A stretch of 64,000 nucleotides of DNA from NCBI RefSeq assembly GCF_014898175.1, contig NZ_CP062948.1:1860001-1924000 (forward strand), in the 5' to 3' direction. The position numbers were made by a program, and so were the translations under genes. Under the pieces are notes generated by a model, which was not told the origin of the DNA, made no database searches, and worked only from the letters and a program-made list of their open reading frames with translations. This document shows positions 44,001-53,494 of the stretch, in pieces; the first letter of the stretch is position 1; every line of letters begins with the position of its first letter. Source of the stretch: Bifidobacterium lemurum. Lineage in GTDB: Bacteria > Actinomycetota > Actinomycetes > Actinomycetales > Bifidobacteriaceae.

Positions 44001-44254
44001 CTCCCGATCCGGATCCAACACCCGACCCCGATCCGGAACCGGAGCCCGAAACCCCGGACGACGGTGCCGGCGGTTCCTCTGACGATGGGAATGGCGGACA
44101 GGACGATGAGAATGGCGGACAAGACGACGCGAGCCAGGACGAGGGCCGCGCCCTGGCCAGCAGCGGCGTCTCCGTGTGGTGGCCGGCCGTCATCGCATTG
44201 ATGGCGGGACTATGCGCCGTGACGGCGGCGGCGCTGCGCCTGAGGCGACGGTAA
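41006..44254 (+). CDS. Secreted M60-family metallopeptidase with mucin-binding domain and surface anchor
   Basis: A 1082-residue exported protein. Signal peptide about 1-27 (TAAILASTYVPAAAAAD). Ig-like (DUF5011) domain about 30-125. M60/enhancin-like catalytic domain with zinc motif HEIAH (H378, E379, H382) and third ligand E399. A mucin/carbohydrate-binding module (FRLLGQWYGTLAFQA, about residue 690). A second Ig-like domain near 905-980. Then a Pro-Asp repeat tail, a Gly-Asp stretch, and a C-terminal LASSG-helix-RLRRR anchor that resembles, but does not match exactly, the actinobacterial LAxTG sortase signal. M60 proteases cut mucin-type O-glycoproteins. A role at host mucus is likely. Confidence 0.88.
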   Translation: MRAKVIAALATAAILASTYVPAAAAADIQQWDERQAPVLYGTKEMTLKVGDPYAPNEAAYRVYAKDIEDGDLTRAVETTGDEIPLTDGAVDAEAAGNTYTLTSSATDSDGNTASMTTTVRVLPADSTERRSIVRKVYNNASAWNTQLQGILRMDAHDRQTVGLSVPAGGSVEVEVLTGDTDVKFTWPTNDTHTDGETVTVKPGRSATLTGSTAGASPLTVYTPMNSRGEGSTDKDITVRFTYGDDARLTPYYYLGDDQGEFFSRWDEAYAEDGDPYALVESGRSMTLMRNDIDKANLFRLFPTLDKALTYFDDIIQRDDELIGLDARAIDPLDQQVRSKEFFRANIHGAGGAYYSGDHVGVNAEYVWSLFDKGWGLLHEIAHGYQGTLGRNSGSFDGGETSNNVLAYYVQHNTDILDVKAVGWDYWWDRQSGELSVNRDYRLTPDSPNFEWNHPLLNAYVSMLDAVGQSAYRDQSAKDANGREPLGVVNHWYRAYLNAGGSITNESAWLLALADNYGVDFAPFLDAWGVEIPSDTRRQLQERPDLDRMVILADAIGVDEFGVSADPDLESAVMASLGTTYRFQVVKTSLLAQSLHEAGANPSGTVEVSVSGADLDGRNIHVVNNGTTVAVLPIADGKASGTLPTGSYQLQAPLADGYSQPILSDITVLPGATTRATARYRSDGLLTGGGFRLLGQWYGTLAFQATLDVDDHVLKVTLGQSNTGCGGYTGAGDCAAVTVTDDAGTVKTTTAGKVAQWVLPGGTAHFSDISGGDDNPNVPLAIGDRIVVRWHLWNRNDRTQFTDENGAEQTANRMTAMEETYEVTAAGLVRAGMDDAERDAMIGDMAKRRLDEARDDWDESRLANRRYDVGRRASVALWYALLPESERDEYAQFMDMVLHGSKPVIQLTDAEVTVSEGDAFDPSEYLASATDVEDGDISGRVMADVPHDIGEVGEHTVTYAVTDSDGNATAVRLDVTVEAGEDPDPDPTPDPDPAPDPDPAPDPDPTPDPDPEPEPETPDDGAGGSSDDGNGGQDDENGGQDDASQDEGRALASSGVSVWWPAVIALMAGLCAVTAAALRLRRR

Positions 44255-44282
44255 GGGGAAAGACAGGGAACGTTCAGGGAAA

Positions 44283-44338
44283 GTCAGGGAAGCGTCGAGC
44301 ATATCGTGCGGATAGGCTGGCAATCGTCAGGGAAGCGT
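44283..44338. repeat. 13-bp direct repeat between the M60 protease and LtaS-like genes
   Basis: GTCAGGGAAGCGT occurs at 44283-44295 and 44326-44338, 43 bp apart. Weaker TCAGGGAA words lie just upstream. Confidence 0.6.
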
Positions 44339-44396
44339 GACGATACACGGATTCTCATTGCGTTTGTCAGTGATGGCGGCGAGAATGAAGATTTGT

Positions 44397-46628
44397 ATGT
44401 CTGAACAGAACGAACGAACCAACCAACGAAACGCGAGCCGTGAAGTGCAGGCCATGAACAACGAGAACACCTCCGAACAGACGCAACAGCCGGACGATAT
44501 CGAGGAGCTGACCATCGTCCGTGCCGGCGACGCCGGCGATGGATCACGCCCCCGAAAGTCGGGTGTGTTCGGGAGATTCGGCAAAGGCCGTGCCGGACGC
44601 GACCGGTCCGACCGTGGCGAAACCGCGCGCAAGCCCTTCCCCGGATGGCTGTACGCCGTGCTGTTCCTCGTGTTCGACGCCGTCGGCGTGGCCGCGCTGG
44701 AGATCGGCGTGAGCCAGACCTCGGCGCGCGTCCAACTGTCGAACAACATGAACGTCACCGGCTGGGGCTTCGTGACCAAGATGTGGACCGACCTCAACTT
44801 CGTGGCCGTGCTCAACCTCATCCTGGCCGGCGTCATCTACCTCATCCTGCTGATGCTCTTCAACCGCTTCTGGATCGCGACCCCGGTGTTCCTCGCGTTG
44901 GCGATCATCGTCGCGGTTATCGAGTATTTCAAGATCTCGATTCGTTACGAGGCGATCCTGCCCTCCGACCTGAGCTTCCTCGGGTCCAACACCGGCAATC
45001 TCATGAGCTTCATGCCCTCCGGCGCGCATGTGACCGTCCTCATCGCGATCGGCGTGTTCGCGGTCTTCGTGGCGATGTGCGTCGCGCTCAACCGCATCGA
45101 CGGACGTCACGGCCGTCTGTTCCGCGGGTCGGATGCGAAAAGCCGCTCGTTCAACGCCGTCGCCCGTCTGCTGCTCATCCTCGTGCCGGGTCTGTTCTTC
45201 GGTTTGTACGCCATGCAGGTGAGCACGGTCGGCTCGTGGGCCAAGAACTTCTCCTCGGCGATGGGCGACAAGCCCTCGATGTGGGATTCCGTCTACGACG
45301 CGCAGCGCAACGGCCCGCTGGTCGCCTTCGTCCGCCAGCTCAACCCCAAGGTGATGGAGGAACCGGAGGAATACTCCGAGGAGACCATGCAGGAGGTGCT
45401 CGCGCGCTACACGCAGGCCGCCGAGGAGATCAACGAGACCCGCTCCGCGAATATGACCGACAGCACCGTGGTCTACATCCTCTCCGAATCCTTCTCCGAC
45501 CCCGAGCGCGTGCCCGGACTGAAGGTGAACAAGGACTCGATGCCGAACATCCGCGAAATCAAGGCGAACACCACCTCCGGCCTGATGCTTTCGTCCGGCT
45601 ATGGCGGCGGCACCGCGAACCTCGAATACATGGGACTGACCGGTCTGTCGATGGCGAATTTCGACTCGTCGCTGACCAGCCCGTACCAGCAGCTCGTGCC
45701 GACCCAGCATTGGACTCCGACCATCAACCAGATGTGGGGCGCGCCCGCCAATTCGTTGGGCTTCCATCCATACGAGTCGTCCATGTACTCGCGCGCCACG
45801 AACTATGAGAAGTTCGGCTTCTCGCATTTCTACACGTTGACCGGCGACGACCAGATCAAGTATCAGGACACGATCGACGATTCGCCGTACGTCTCCGACG
45901 AGGCGACCTACAAAAGCGCGCTGGAGAAGATCGCCGAGAACGACGGCGACCAGTTCATCCAGATCATCACCATGCAGAACCACATGCCCTACCACGATTG
46001 GTATGCGGACAACGACTTCACGGCCGAATCCACCGACCCCTCCCAGCCGTTGGACGAGGACGAGCAGGAGTCCATCGAGACGTACCAGAAGGGCGCGTCG
46101 ATCACCGACGAGGCCACGCAGGAGTTCCTCGACCAGCTCGACGAGCTCGACAAGCCGGTGACGGTCGTGTTCTACGGCGACCACCTGCCGGGCATCTACT
46201 CCACGGCCAGCGAGGACGAGAACAATTCGCTCGCCCTGCATCTGACCGACTACTTCATCTGGTCGAACAAGGCGTCCGGCACCCAAGGCAACGACATCGA
46301 CAACGACGAGTACTCGTCGCCGAACTACTTCGTGGCTCAGGCCGCCGAACACATGGATGCGAAGGTCTCGCCGTATCTGGCGTTCCTGACGTTGATGCAC
46401 GAGAAGATCTCCGCGATGGAGCCGCCGGTGGTCAACAGCATTCAAGGCTGGGACCGCATTCCCGAAGGCCAGAACATCTATCTGGACGCCGACGGCAATC
46501 CGATGGCGGAAAGCGACTTCGACGAGGAGACGCAGCAGCTGCTGGAGGACTACCGACTCATCCAATACGACATCACCGCCGGCGCGGGCTATCTGGAGGA
46601 CACCGATTTCATGACGCTGCCCAGATAG
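44397..46628 (+). CDS. LtaS-like phosphoglycerol transferase (alkaline phosphatase superfamily)
   Basis: A 743-residue membrane enzyme. A hydrophilic N-terminal tail (about 75 residues) precedes five hydrophobic helices (about 80-275) and an extracellular sulfatase-fold domain. Catalytic threonine T406 is in SGYGGGTANLEY, with metal ligands in YILSESFSDPERV and FYGDHLPG. It matches the lipoteichoic acid synthase / MdoB group, which transfers glycerol phosphate. The acceptor is not known for bifidobacteria. The start is uncertain: ATG 44397, 44385 or 44454. A GTG at 44337 overlaps a direct repeat and is rejected. Confidence 0.87.
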   Translation: MSEQNERTNQRNASREVQAMNNENTSEQTQQPDDIEELTIVRAGDAGDGSRPRKSGVFGRFGKGRAGRDRSDRGETARKPFPGWLYAVLFLVFDAVGVAALEIGVSQTSARVQLSNNMNVTGWGFVTKMWTDLNFVAVLNLILAGVIYLILLMLFNRFWIATPVFLALAIIVAVIEYFKISIRYEAILPSDLSFLGSNTGNLMSFMPSGAHVTVLIAIGVFAVFVAMCVALNRIDGRHGRLFRGSDAKSRSFNAVARLLLILVPGLFFGLYAMQVSTVGSWAKNFSSAMGDKPSMWDSVYDAQRNGPLVAFVRQLNPKVMEEPEEYSEETMQEVLARYTQAAEEINETRSANMTDSTVVYILSESFSDPERVPGLKVNKDSMPNIREIKANTTSGLMLSSGYGGGTANLEYMGLTGLSMANFDSSLTSPYQQLVPTQHWTPTINQMWGAPANSLGFHPYESSMYSRATNYEKFGFSHFYTLTGDDQIKYQDTIDDSPYVSDEATYKSALEKIAENDGDQFIQIITMQNHMPYHDWYADNDFTAESTDPSQPLDEDEQESIETYQKGASITDEATQEFLDQLDELDKPVTVVFYGDHLPGIYSTASEDENNSLALHLTDYFIWSNKASGTQGNDIDNDEYSSPNYFVAQAAEHMDAKVSPYLAFLTLMHEKISAMEPPVVNSIQGWDRIPEGQNIYLDADGNPMAESDFDEETQQLLEDYRLIQYDITAGAGYLEDTDFMTLPR

Positions 46629-46809
46629 CGCGGCGCGATCGCGCGGACATGGCGGGACCCGCGGCCGAATGGTTCGCGGGTCCCGCCATATGCGTCGCGT
46701 GCGTTCCGTATCGTACGCTGCGCGCCGATATGGTTGACGAAGCAAACACACCCGTCAATATTCTCGTGTGGCGGCATTACACTGGAACGCACGGCGAAAG
46801 GAGCGTTCC

Positions 46810-47658
46810 ATGTCCACGCATCAGTATTACGAAGGCGCAAGTGTGGTGGTCACCGGGGCCGGTTCAGGCATCGGCCGTCTGATGGCGCTGAAAATCGTTC
46901 AGGAGGGCGGTCGCGTCGCGGTGTGGGACATCAACGCCGCCGCGGCTGAGGAGACCGTGCGCTTGGCGGAGGAGCGCGCGTCGGCGCTCGGGCCGAAAAC
47001 GGGCGCGTGGCCGCGCGCCGCGGCGTTCGCCGTGGACGTCACCGATTCGGCGGCCGTGCGTCGCGCCGCCGCCGCGACCATCGACACGCTCGGCAAGGTG
47101 AACGTGCTGATCAACAACGCCGGCATCGTGTCCGGCGCGCCGTTCGAGGAGCTTTCCGAAGCGCAGGTCCGACGCACCTTCGAGGTCAACACGCTGAGCC
47201 TGTTCTGGACGACCAAGGCCTTCCTTCCCGAGCTCAAACGCCACCGCCGCGCCGCGGTCGTCACCGTGGCCTCCGCCGCCGGCATCGTCGCGGTGGCGAA
47301 GCAGACCGACTACGCGGCCAGCAAGTTCGCCGCGGTCGGCTTCACCAACTCGCTGCGCAGCGAACTGAAAAAGGCCGGTTCGCATATCAAAACGCTTACC
47401 GTCTGCCCGTATTACATCGACACCGGCATGTTCGACGGCGTGACCACCAAATTCCCGCTGCTGCTGCCGATCCTCAAGGAACAGGCGGTGTCCGACCGCA
47501 TCGTCGAGGCCGTGGCCAAGGGACGCGAACGCCTCATCATGCCGCCGTTCGCCGCCGTGGCCGGCGTGGTGGCCGCGCTGCCGCCGAAAATCGCTGATCC
47601 GATCTACGGGTTCTTCGGACTCAACGAAGGTATGGACCACTTCACCGGCCGTCGTTAG
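46810..47658 (+). CDS. Short-chain dehydrogenase/reductase (SDR16C-like)
   Basis: A 282-residue NAD(P)-dependent oxidoreductase. TGAGSGIG at about residues 15-22, NNAGIV at about 101, and catalytic SAAGIVAV-x-YAASK. The C-terminal hydrophobic stretch (MPPFAAVAGVVAALPPK) suggests membrane association, as in SDR16C/RDH-type enzymes. ATG 46810 has AAAGGAGCG upstream; frame extension to 46768 is rejected. It precedes an aldehyde dehydrogenase by 33 bp, suggesting an alcohol-aldehyde-acid pathway. Confidence 0.9.
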   Translation: MSTHQYYEGASVVVTGAGSGIGRLMALKIVQEGGRVAVWDINAAAAEETVRLAEERASALGPKTGAWPRAAAFAVDVTDSAAVRRAAAATIDTLGKVNVLINNAGIVSGAPFEELSEAQVRRTFEVNTLSLFWTTKAFLPELKRHRRAAVVTVASAAGIVAVAKQTDYAASKFAAVGFTNSLRSELKKAGSHIKTLTVCPYYIDTGMFDGVTTKFPLLLPILKEQAVSDRIVEAVAKGRERLIMPPFAAVAGVVAALPPKIADPIYGFFGLNEGMDHFTGRR

Positions 47659-47691
47659 AACGCGCAATCGGCCAGCCAGCAAAGGAGCATC

Positions 47692-49071
47692 ATGACCAGC
47701 GACATCTTCTCCCGTCTCCAGCGCACGTTCCGGTCCGGCCGCACCAAGCCGTTGTCGTGGCGGCGGTCCCAGCTCGACGCGATGCGCCGCATGCTCGCCG
47801 AGAACAAGCAGGCGATCATCGAGGCGGTGCGTGCCGACCTCGGCAAACCGGCGTCCGAAACGCTGCTGATGGAGATCGATCTGGTGATGGATGAGGCGCG
47901 TTTCGTGCGCCGCCGCATGGGCATGTGGTCCTCCCGCCATCCCAAGCCCATACATTGGCTGCTGCAGCCGGCGTTCGGTTGGACGCTCGCCGAACCGAAA
48001 GGCGTGGCGCTGGTCATCTCCCCGTGGAACTATCCGGTGCTGCTGAGCCTGGAGCCGATGGTCGACGCGATCGCGGCCGGCAACGCCGTATGCCTCAAGC
48101 CTTCGGAACTCTCACCCACCATCTCGCATCTGTTGGCGGAGCTGGTCGCCCGCTATCTCGATCCCGACGCCTTCGCCGTGGTGGAGGGCAGTCCGGAGGA
48201 GACGACCGCGCTGCTGGAGAAGCCCTTCGACCATATCTTCTACACCGGCGGCGGCCGCGTCGGCAGGATCGTCATGGAGGCCGCGGCGAAGCATCTGACG
48301 CCGGTCACACTGGAGTTGGGCGGCAAGTCGCCGTGTTTCGTGGACCATACGGTGAATCTCAACACCGCCGCGCGCCGCATCGCCTGGGGCAAGTTCACCA
48401 ATGCGGGGCAGACCTGCGTGGCCCCGGACTATGTGCTGGCCACGCCGGACATCGCCCAGATGCTCGCCGACCGCATCGCCCTCGCCGTCACGGAGTTCTA
48501 CGGCGACGACCCGCGCCAATCCTCCGATTTCGCGCGCATCGTCAACGAGCGTCACTTCGACCGTCTGACCGGACTGCTGGCGGATGGCGGACGACTGGTC
48601 TGCGGAGGCCAGACCGACCGCGCCGACCGGTATATCGCGCCCACGGTGCTGTTCGGCACCTCGCCCGACGCGCCGGTGATGCGTGAGGAGATCTTCGGTC
48701 CGATTCTGCCGATTCTTGTGGTGCGCGACGCCGACGCCGCCATCGATTTCATCAACGAGCGCAGCCGTCCTCTGGCGGCCTACGTGTTCTCCCGTGACGC
48801 CGAGACGCGGAAGCGGTTCGAACGCGACACCAGCTCGGGCGCGTTGGGATACGCGATTCCGCTCGGCCATCTCATCTCCAGTCGTCTGCCCTTCGGCGGC
48901 GTGGGCGGCTCCGGCATAGGCGCCTATCACGGCAAGGAGGGATTCAAGGTGTTCAGCCACGTCAAAACCGTGGTCGACAAGCCGCAGTTCCCCGACACCC
49001 TGCAGGTGGTCTATCCGCCGTTCACCACGCTGCGTCAGGCGTTGATCCGCATCGTCGCCAAGCTCAGCTAG
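47692..49071 (+). CDS. Aldehyde dehydrogenase (ALDH3-like)
   Basis: A 459-residue NAD(P)-dependent enzyme. The Rossmann motif VISPWNYPVLLSL, the general base in LELGGKSP and the catalytic cysteine in NAGQTCVAPDY are all present. The length and C-terminal membrane-type tail resemble the ALDH3 group that oxidises fatty or aromatic aldehydes. It follows the SDR closely on the same strand, so the two probably act in series. AAAGGAGCATC precedes the ATG. Confidence 0.92.
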   Translation: MTSDIFSRLQRTFRSGRTKPLSWRRSQLDAMRRMLAENKQAIIEAVRADLGKPASETLLMEIDLVMDEARFVRRRMGMWSSRHPKPIHWLLQPAFGWTLAEPKGVALVISPWNYPVLLSLEPMVDAIAAGNAVCLKPSELSPTISHLLAELVARYLDPDAFAVVEGSPEETTALLEKPFDHIFYTGGGRVGRIVMEAAAKHLTPVTLELGGKSPCFVDHTVNLNTAARRIAWGKFTNAGQTCVAPDYVLATPDIAQMLADRIALAVTEFYGDDPRQSSDFARIVNERHFDRLTGLLADGGRLVCGGQTDRADRYIAPTVLFGTSPDAPVMREEIFGPILPILVVRDADAAIDFINERSRPLAAYVFSRDAETRKRFERDTSSGALGYAIPLGHLISSRLPFGGVGGSGIGAYHGKEGFKVFSHVKTVVDKPQFPDTLQVVYPPFTTLRQALIRIVAKLS

Positions 49072-49202
49072 CGGCCGGTCCTCTCCGCCGACGCGTTCGG
49101 ACCATACTTGGGAACCAACCGCTGCGGCCGTCACGACCATCGTGACTGCGACGCATGGCGAGGATGGGGGAGTGAGGGGAGAGAAAACCGTCGGCATCGA
49201 AA

Positions 49203-49246
49203 ATCCCCCGTTGTCCGCACGCGCACGCTTGCGGACAACGGGGGAT
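49203..49246. terminator. Strong bidirectional hairpin between aldehyde dehydrogenase and purD
   Basis: A perfect 17-bp stem, ATCCCCCGTTGTCCGCA (49203-49219) with its complement (49230-49246), around a 10-nt loop. It lies between convergent genes. There is no clear T-tract, so its efficiency is uncertain. Confidence 0.8.
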
Positions 49247-49264
49247 AGGCCAGTAGGCAGGACG

Positions 49265-50527
49265 TCAGGCGCTCAGCGCTTTGGCTCCGATGTCGTGGCG
49301 GTAGAACATGCCGTCGGTGACCAGCGGATCGATGATCGCGTAGACCTTGTCCTGCGCCGCCTTGATGTCGTCGGCGGTGGTCTCCACCAGCAGCACGCGG
49401 CCGGAAGAGGCGACCAGGCCGTCCGGACTGTTGGCCACGCCCGCGTAGTACACGTGGGAATCCTCGTCCACGGCGATTTCGGGGATGGACGCGCCCTTGA
49501 CCACATTCACCGGATAGCCCTCGGCGGCGAGCACCACGCCCAACGTCGCACGCTGGTCGTCCCACGTGAATTCGGGGGTGCCTCCGTTGAGCAGCGTCCA
49601 GATGCCCGCGCCCAGATCTGAGGTGAGCTTCGGCAGCACGACCTCGGTTTCGGGGTCGCCGAAGCGGGCGTTGAACTCGATCACCTTCGGGCCGTCGGCG
49701 GTGGCGATCAGACCGGCGTAGAGGATGCCGGTGAACGGCGTGCCCTCGTCGGCCATGGCCTGGACGGTGGGGCGCACGATGGTCTCGATTGCCGCGTCGA
49801 CCACATCCTGTCCGATCTGCGGCACCGGGCTGTACGCGCCCATGCCGCCCGTGTTCGGGCCCTCGTCATTGTCGTAGGCGCGCTTGTGGTCCTGCGAGAT
49901 CGGCATGGGCCAGAAGTCGGTGCCGTTCACAAAGCTCATCAGCGAGAATTCCTGACCCTCCAGGAACTCCTCGATCACCACCTTCGCCCCAGCGGCGCCG
50001 AAGCGGTGGTCCACGAAGATATCCTCCAACGCGGCGTTCGCGGTGTCGATATCCATGGCCACGGTCACGCCCTTGCCGGCGGCCAGACCGTCGGCCTTGA
50101 TCACGATCGGCGCGCCCTGCTCGGCCACGTAGCGCTTGGCGGGCTCCAACTCGTCGAAGGTGCGGTACTGCGCGGTCGGAATGTTGTGCCGGGCCATCAG
50201 CTTTTTGGCGAAGTCCTTCGACCCTTCGATCTGGGCGGCGGCCTTGCTCGGACCGAACGCCCTGATGCCGGCTTCGGCGAACGCGTCGACGATGCCCTCG
50301 ATCAGCGGCACCTCAGGGCCGACGAACACCCAGTCGTAATCGTTCTTCTGTACGAAGTCGATCAGCGCCGCATGGTTGGAGGCGCTCAGCGAGGTGGTGT
50401 TGATGCCGTCGAGTTCCATGCCCGGATTGCCGGGGGCGACGGTCACCTCGTCGACGGATCCGCCGCGCAGCAGCGTGTGGGCGATGGCGTGCTCACGCGC
50501 GCCGGAACCAATGACCAGAACCTTCAT
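49265..50527 (-). CDS. purD: Phosphoribosylamine-glycine ligase
   Basis: ATP-grasp enzyme making GAR from phosphoribosylamine, glycine and ATP. It has 420 residues. N-terminal VLVIGSGAREHAIAHTL is the family signature. The ATP-grasp region IVIKADGLAAGKGV is followed by GGMGAYSPVP and EFNARFGDPETEVVLP. It is the last gene of purF-purM-purD, 24 bp after purM. AAAGGAAACACAGCT precedes the ATG. Confidence 0.97.
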   Translation of the reverse strand: MKVLVIGSGAREHAIAHTLLRGGSVDEVTVAPGNPGMELDGINTTSLSASNHAALIDFVQKNDYDWVFVGPEVPLIEGIVDAFAEAGIRAFGPSKAAAQIEGSKDFAKKLMARHNIPTAQYRTFDELEPAKRYVAEQGAPIVIKADGLAAGKGVTVAMDIDTANAALEDIFVDHRFGAAGAKVVIEEFLEGQEFSLMSFVNGTDFWPMPISQDHKRAYDNDEGPNTGGMGAYSPVPQIGQDVVDAAIETIVRPTVQAMADEGTPFTGILYAGLIATADGPKVIEFNARFGDPETEVVLPKLTSDLGAGIWTLLNGGTPEFTWDDQRATLGVVLAAEGYPVNVVKGASIPEIAVDEDSHVYYAGVANSPDGLVASSGRVLLVETTADDIKAAQDKVYAIIDPLVTDGMFYRHDIGAKALSA

Positions 50528-50551
50528 AGCTGTGTTTCCTTTCAGGGGATA

Positions 50552-51586
50552 TCAGACGAGTTCCACGTCGTCGTTGGCTTTGGCGACGATCTCGCCGATC
50601 CTATAGGCCGCCTCGCCGTTGGCCTCAAGCAGGGCGAGCGTCTCGTCGGCGCGGGCCGCGTCCACGGCCAGCACCATGCCCACACCCATATTGAAGATAT
50701 TGAACATCTCCATATGGTCGATTTCGCCGGCCTGTTCCAGCACGTCGAAAATCGGCAGCACGGGCCACGAGCCGAGCTGGATGCGCGCGGTGAGACCATC
50801 GGGGATCATACGCGGGATGTTCTCGATGAAACCGCCGCCGGTGATATGCGCGACGCCCTTGACCACACCCGCGGCGAACAGGGGCTTCAACGCCTTGACA
50901 TAGATCGTGGTGGGGGTGAGCAGCACGTCGCCGAGCTTGGCGCCGCCAAGCGCCTCCAGCTCGGTGTCCACGGTGTAGCCGGCCTGCTCGAACAGGGCCT
51001 TGCGCACCAAGGAGAATCCGTTGGAATGCACGCCGGATGAGGGCAGCCCGATCAGCACATCGCCCTGGGCGATGGCCGATCCGTCCACGATGGCGGATTT
51101 CTCGGCCACGCCGACCGCGAAGCCGGCCAGATCGTATTCGTCCTCGTCGTACATGCCCGGCATTTCGGCGGTCTCGCCGCCGATCAGACCGGAGCCGGCC
51201 TGAACGCAGCCGTCGGCCACACCGGCCACCACCTGCTCCAGCAGCGCCGGATCGTTCTTGCCGCAGGCGATGTAATCGAGGAAGAACAGCGGTTCCGCGC
51301 CCTGCGCGGCGATGTCGTTGACGCACATGGCCACGCAGTCGATGCCGATGGTGTCGTGCTTGCCCGCCATCTTGGCCACCATCAGTTTGGTGCCCACGCC
51401 GTCGGTGCCGGAGATCAGCACCGGCTCCTTATAGCCGAGCGAGGCGAGGTCGAACAGGCCGCCGAAGCCGCCGATGCCGCCCACCACGCCCGGGCGGTCG
51501 GTGCGGGCCACATGCGACTTGATTCGTTTGACGACTTCGTAACCGGCTTCGACGCTGACTCCAGCGTTCTCATATGCTTTGGGCAT
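50552..51586 (-). CDS. purM: Phosphoribosylformylglycinamidine cyclo-ligase
   Basis: Makes AIR from FGAM and ATP. It has 344 residues. Signature motifs are [35 protein letters not shown], and [14 protein letters not shown], followed by [13 protein letters not shown]. It lies between purF and purD, 54 and 24 bp away, on one transcript. AAAGGTCCGCCA precedes the ATG. Confidence 0.97.
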   Translation of the reverse strand: MPKAYENAGVSVEAGYEVVKRIKSHVARTDRPGVVGGIGGFGGLFDLASLGYKEPVLISGTDGVGTKLMVAKMAGKHDTIGIDCVAMCVNDIAAQGAEPLFFLDYIACGKNDPALLEQVVAGVADGCVQAGSGLIGGETAEMPGMYDEDEYDLAGFAVGVAEKSAIVDGSAIAQGDVLIGLPSSGVHSNGFSLVRKALFEQAGYTVDTELEALGGAKLGDVLLTPTTIYVKALKPLFAAGVVKGVAHITGGGFIENIPRMIPDGLTARIQLGSWPVLPIFDVLEQAGEIDHMEMFNIFNMGVGMVLAVDAARADETLALLEANGEAAYRIGEIVAKANDDVELV

Positions 51587-51640
51587 TGGCGGACCTTTCT
51601 TGGTGCTTCTTCATATGGATTTGGACGGATGTGATGTCGG

Positions 51641-53173
51641 TTAGAGTTTCGGCTGCCATTCGCCGGGCTTGAGACCCTTCTGGCAGGAGTATTCGTTGCC
51701 TTCGTACTCGCTGTCGTCGAGCGCGAATCGGGGCAGTCGCACGCGGTCCTCCGGGGTGATCGAGGCGAGGAAATCCTGTTCGTAGTCGTCCAGCGCGGTG
51801 GGGTAGTCGCCGTTGAAGTAGGCGACGCACAATCCGCCGTAGGGGGCGGCCGCGTTCAGACCGATCGATTCGACCAGTCCGTCGAGCGAGAGGAAGGCGA
51901 GCGAGTCGGCGCCGATGAAGTCGCGGATCTCCTCCACGCTCTGCTTGCTGGCGATCAGCTCCTTGGTGGTGGAGATGTCGATGCCGTAGAAGCAGGGGTA
52001 TTTGAGCGGCGGGGAGCTGATGCGCATATGCACCTCGGCCGCGCCCGCCTCCTTGAGCAGCTGCACGATGCGGCGTGAGGTGGTGCCGCGCACGATGGAA
52101 TCGTCGATCACGATCACGCGCTTGCCTTTGACCACGCCGCGCACGGCGGAGAGCTTCATGCGCACGCCCTGCTCGCGCAGCTCCTGCGTGGGCTGGATGA
52201 AGGTGCGGGCCACATATTGGTTCTTGATCAGGCCCATCTCATTGGGCAGGCCGGACGCCTCCGAATAGCCGGATGCGGCGGAGAGGGAGGAGTTCGGCAC
52301 GCCGACCACCATATCGGCTTCGACCGGCGACTCGGCGGCGAGGCGGGCGCCCATGCGCTTGCGGGCGGAATGCACGTTGACGCCGTAGATGTTCGAGTCG
52401 GGGCGGGCGAAGTAGATGAACTCCATCGAGCAGATCGCCAGCTGGGTCTCGTTCGTGTACTGCACGATCTTGTATCCGTGCTCGTTGACCACCACGATCT
52501 CGCCGGGGCGGATGTCTCGCACGAGCTCGGCGCCGACCACGTCGAGCGCGCAGGTCTCGGAGGCGAGCACGTAGGCGCCGTTCTTCATCTTGCCCAGGCT
52601 CAATGGGCGGAAGCCGTTCGGGTCGAGCGCGCCGATCATCGCGTCGTTGGTCATCAGCAGGTAGGCGAAGCCGCCGTGCACGGTGTTGAGCGCCTCCTTG
52701 AGCTTGTCCATGAAGGTCGGCTTGTCGGAGCGGCGGATGAGATGCATCAGCACCTCGGTGTCGGAATTCGAGTGGAAGATCGCGCCCTCATCCTCCAGCT
52801 TGCGGCGCAGCGACGGGCAGTTGGTGAGGTTGCCGTTGTGGCACAGGGCCACATCGCCGTCATGGAAGCGGAAGATGAACGGCTGGATGTTGTCGGTGGT
52901 GCCGGAGCCGGCGGTGGCGTAGCGCACATGGCCGATGGCCTTGTCGCCTTTGAGACGCTGGATCTGGCGTTCATCGGCGAACACCTGGGTCAGCAGTCCC
53001 AGGCCGCGGTGGCCGATCAGCGTGCCGTTGTCGTTGGAGACGATGCCCGCGCCCTCCTGGCCGCGGTGCTGCAGCGCGTGCAGGCCGAAATAGGTGAGAC
53101 GGGACGCGTCCGGGTGCCCCCAGACGCCGAAAATGCCGCATTCCTCGTGGATATCTTCGAGCTCAGCAGACAT
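51641..53173 (-). CDS. purF: Amidophosphoribosyltransferase
   Basis: First committed step of purine synthesis, making phosphoribosylamine from PRPP and glutamine. It has 510 residues. The short propeptide ends at the catalytic cysteine of [10 protein letters not shown] (C12). The PRPP-binding motif is [18 protein letters not shown]. Scattered cysteines are present, but a Fe-S cluster could not be confirmed by eye. It is the first gene of the purF-purM-purD operon. The 232 bp upstream show no riboswitch pattern. Confidence 0.97.
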   Translation of the reverse strand: MSAELEDIHEECGIFGVWGHPDASRLTYFGLHALQHRGQEGAGIVSNDNGTLIGHRGLGLLTQVFADERQIQRLKGDKAIGHVRYATAGSGTTDNIQPFIFRFHDGDVALCHNGNLTNCPSLRRKLEDEGAIFHSNSDTEVLMHLIRRSDKPTFMDKLKEALNTVHGGFAYLLMTNDAMIGALDPNGFRPLSLGKMKNGAYVLASETCALDVVGAELVRDIRPGEIVVVNEHGYKIVQYTNETQLAICSMEFIYFARPDSNIYGVNVHSARKRMGARLAAESPVEADMVVGVPNSSLSAASGYSEASGLPNEMGLIKNQYVARTFIQPTQELREQGVRMKLSAVRGVVKGKRVIVIDDSIVRGTTSRRIVQLLKEAGAAEVHMRISSPPLKYPCFYGIDISTTKELIASKQSVEEIRDFIGADSLAFLSLDGLVESIGLNAAAPYGGLCVAYFNGDYPTALDDYEQDFLASITPEDRVRLPRFALDDSEYEGNEYSCQKGLKPGEWQPKL

Positions 53174-53405
53174 GCCCAGCGACTTCCTTCCGTGTGGTGA
53201 AAGTTGTAAGAAGTACCGCCTGTTCGATACCCCATCACCTTACCAATCGGGGCTAACAACGGCCTTTGCCGTGCGGGTCACGTCTGAGGGCGCTGTCGGC
53301 GGCGGTGCGACGGGGGTGTGGGGTGAGGAGATGGGGTGGTCCGGCGTTGACATAGCGCCAAGCGACATCAGGCTCCGTATGGTATCCTCGCGCAAAGGAG
53401 GCGAT

Positions 53406-53489
53406 ATGTCGCTGGCGGTCCGTCCACAATGGTTGCGGGAACGGGCGCGCCCGAATCCTTCGGTCGGGTTTTCTTTGAGAGAGGTGTGA
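53406..53489 (+). CDS. 27-codon small ORF coupled to a surface-protein gene
   Basis: A complete 27-residue frame (MSLAVRPQWLRER...SLREV). A near-perfect ribosome-binding site AAAGGAGG (53394-53401) lies 4 bases before its ATG. The stop (53487-53489) is 5 bases before the next ATG, and the ribosome-binding site of that gene (GAGAGG, about 53479-53484) lies inside the small frame. This layout suggests translational coupling or a leader peptide. TTGACA at 53347-53352 is a possible -35 without a well-spaced -10. Confidence 0.5.
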   Translation: MSLAVRPQWLRERARPNPSVGFSLREV

Positions 53490-53494
53490 TTGCT

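Noticed and set aside
44544..46751. A 735-codon frame antisense to the LtaS-like gene
   Set aside because: Shadow frame; no motif, and the plus-strand active-site residues are intact.
53347..53389. A complete sigma-70 promoter before the small ORF
   Set aside because: TTGACA is perfect but the nearest TATGGT is 26 bp away, too far for a standard promoter.
53174..53405. A purine riboswitch upstream of purF
   Set aside because: No three-way junction or conserved purine-riboswitch core could be found by eye.
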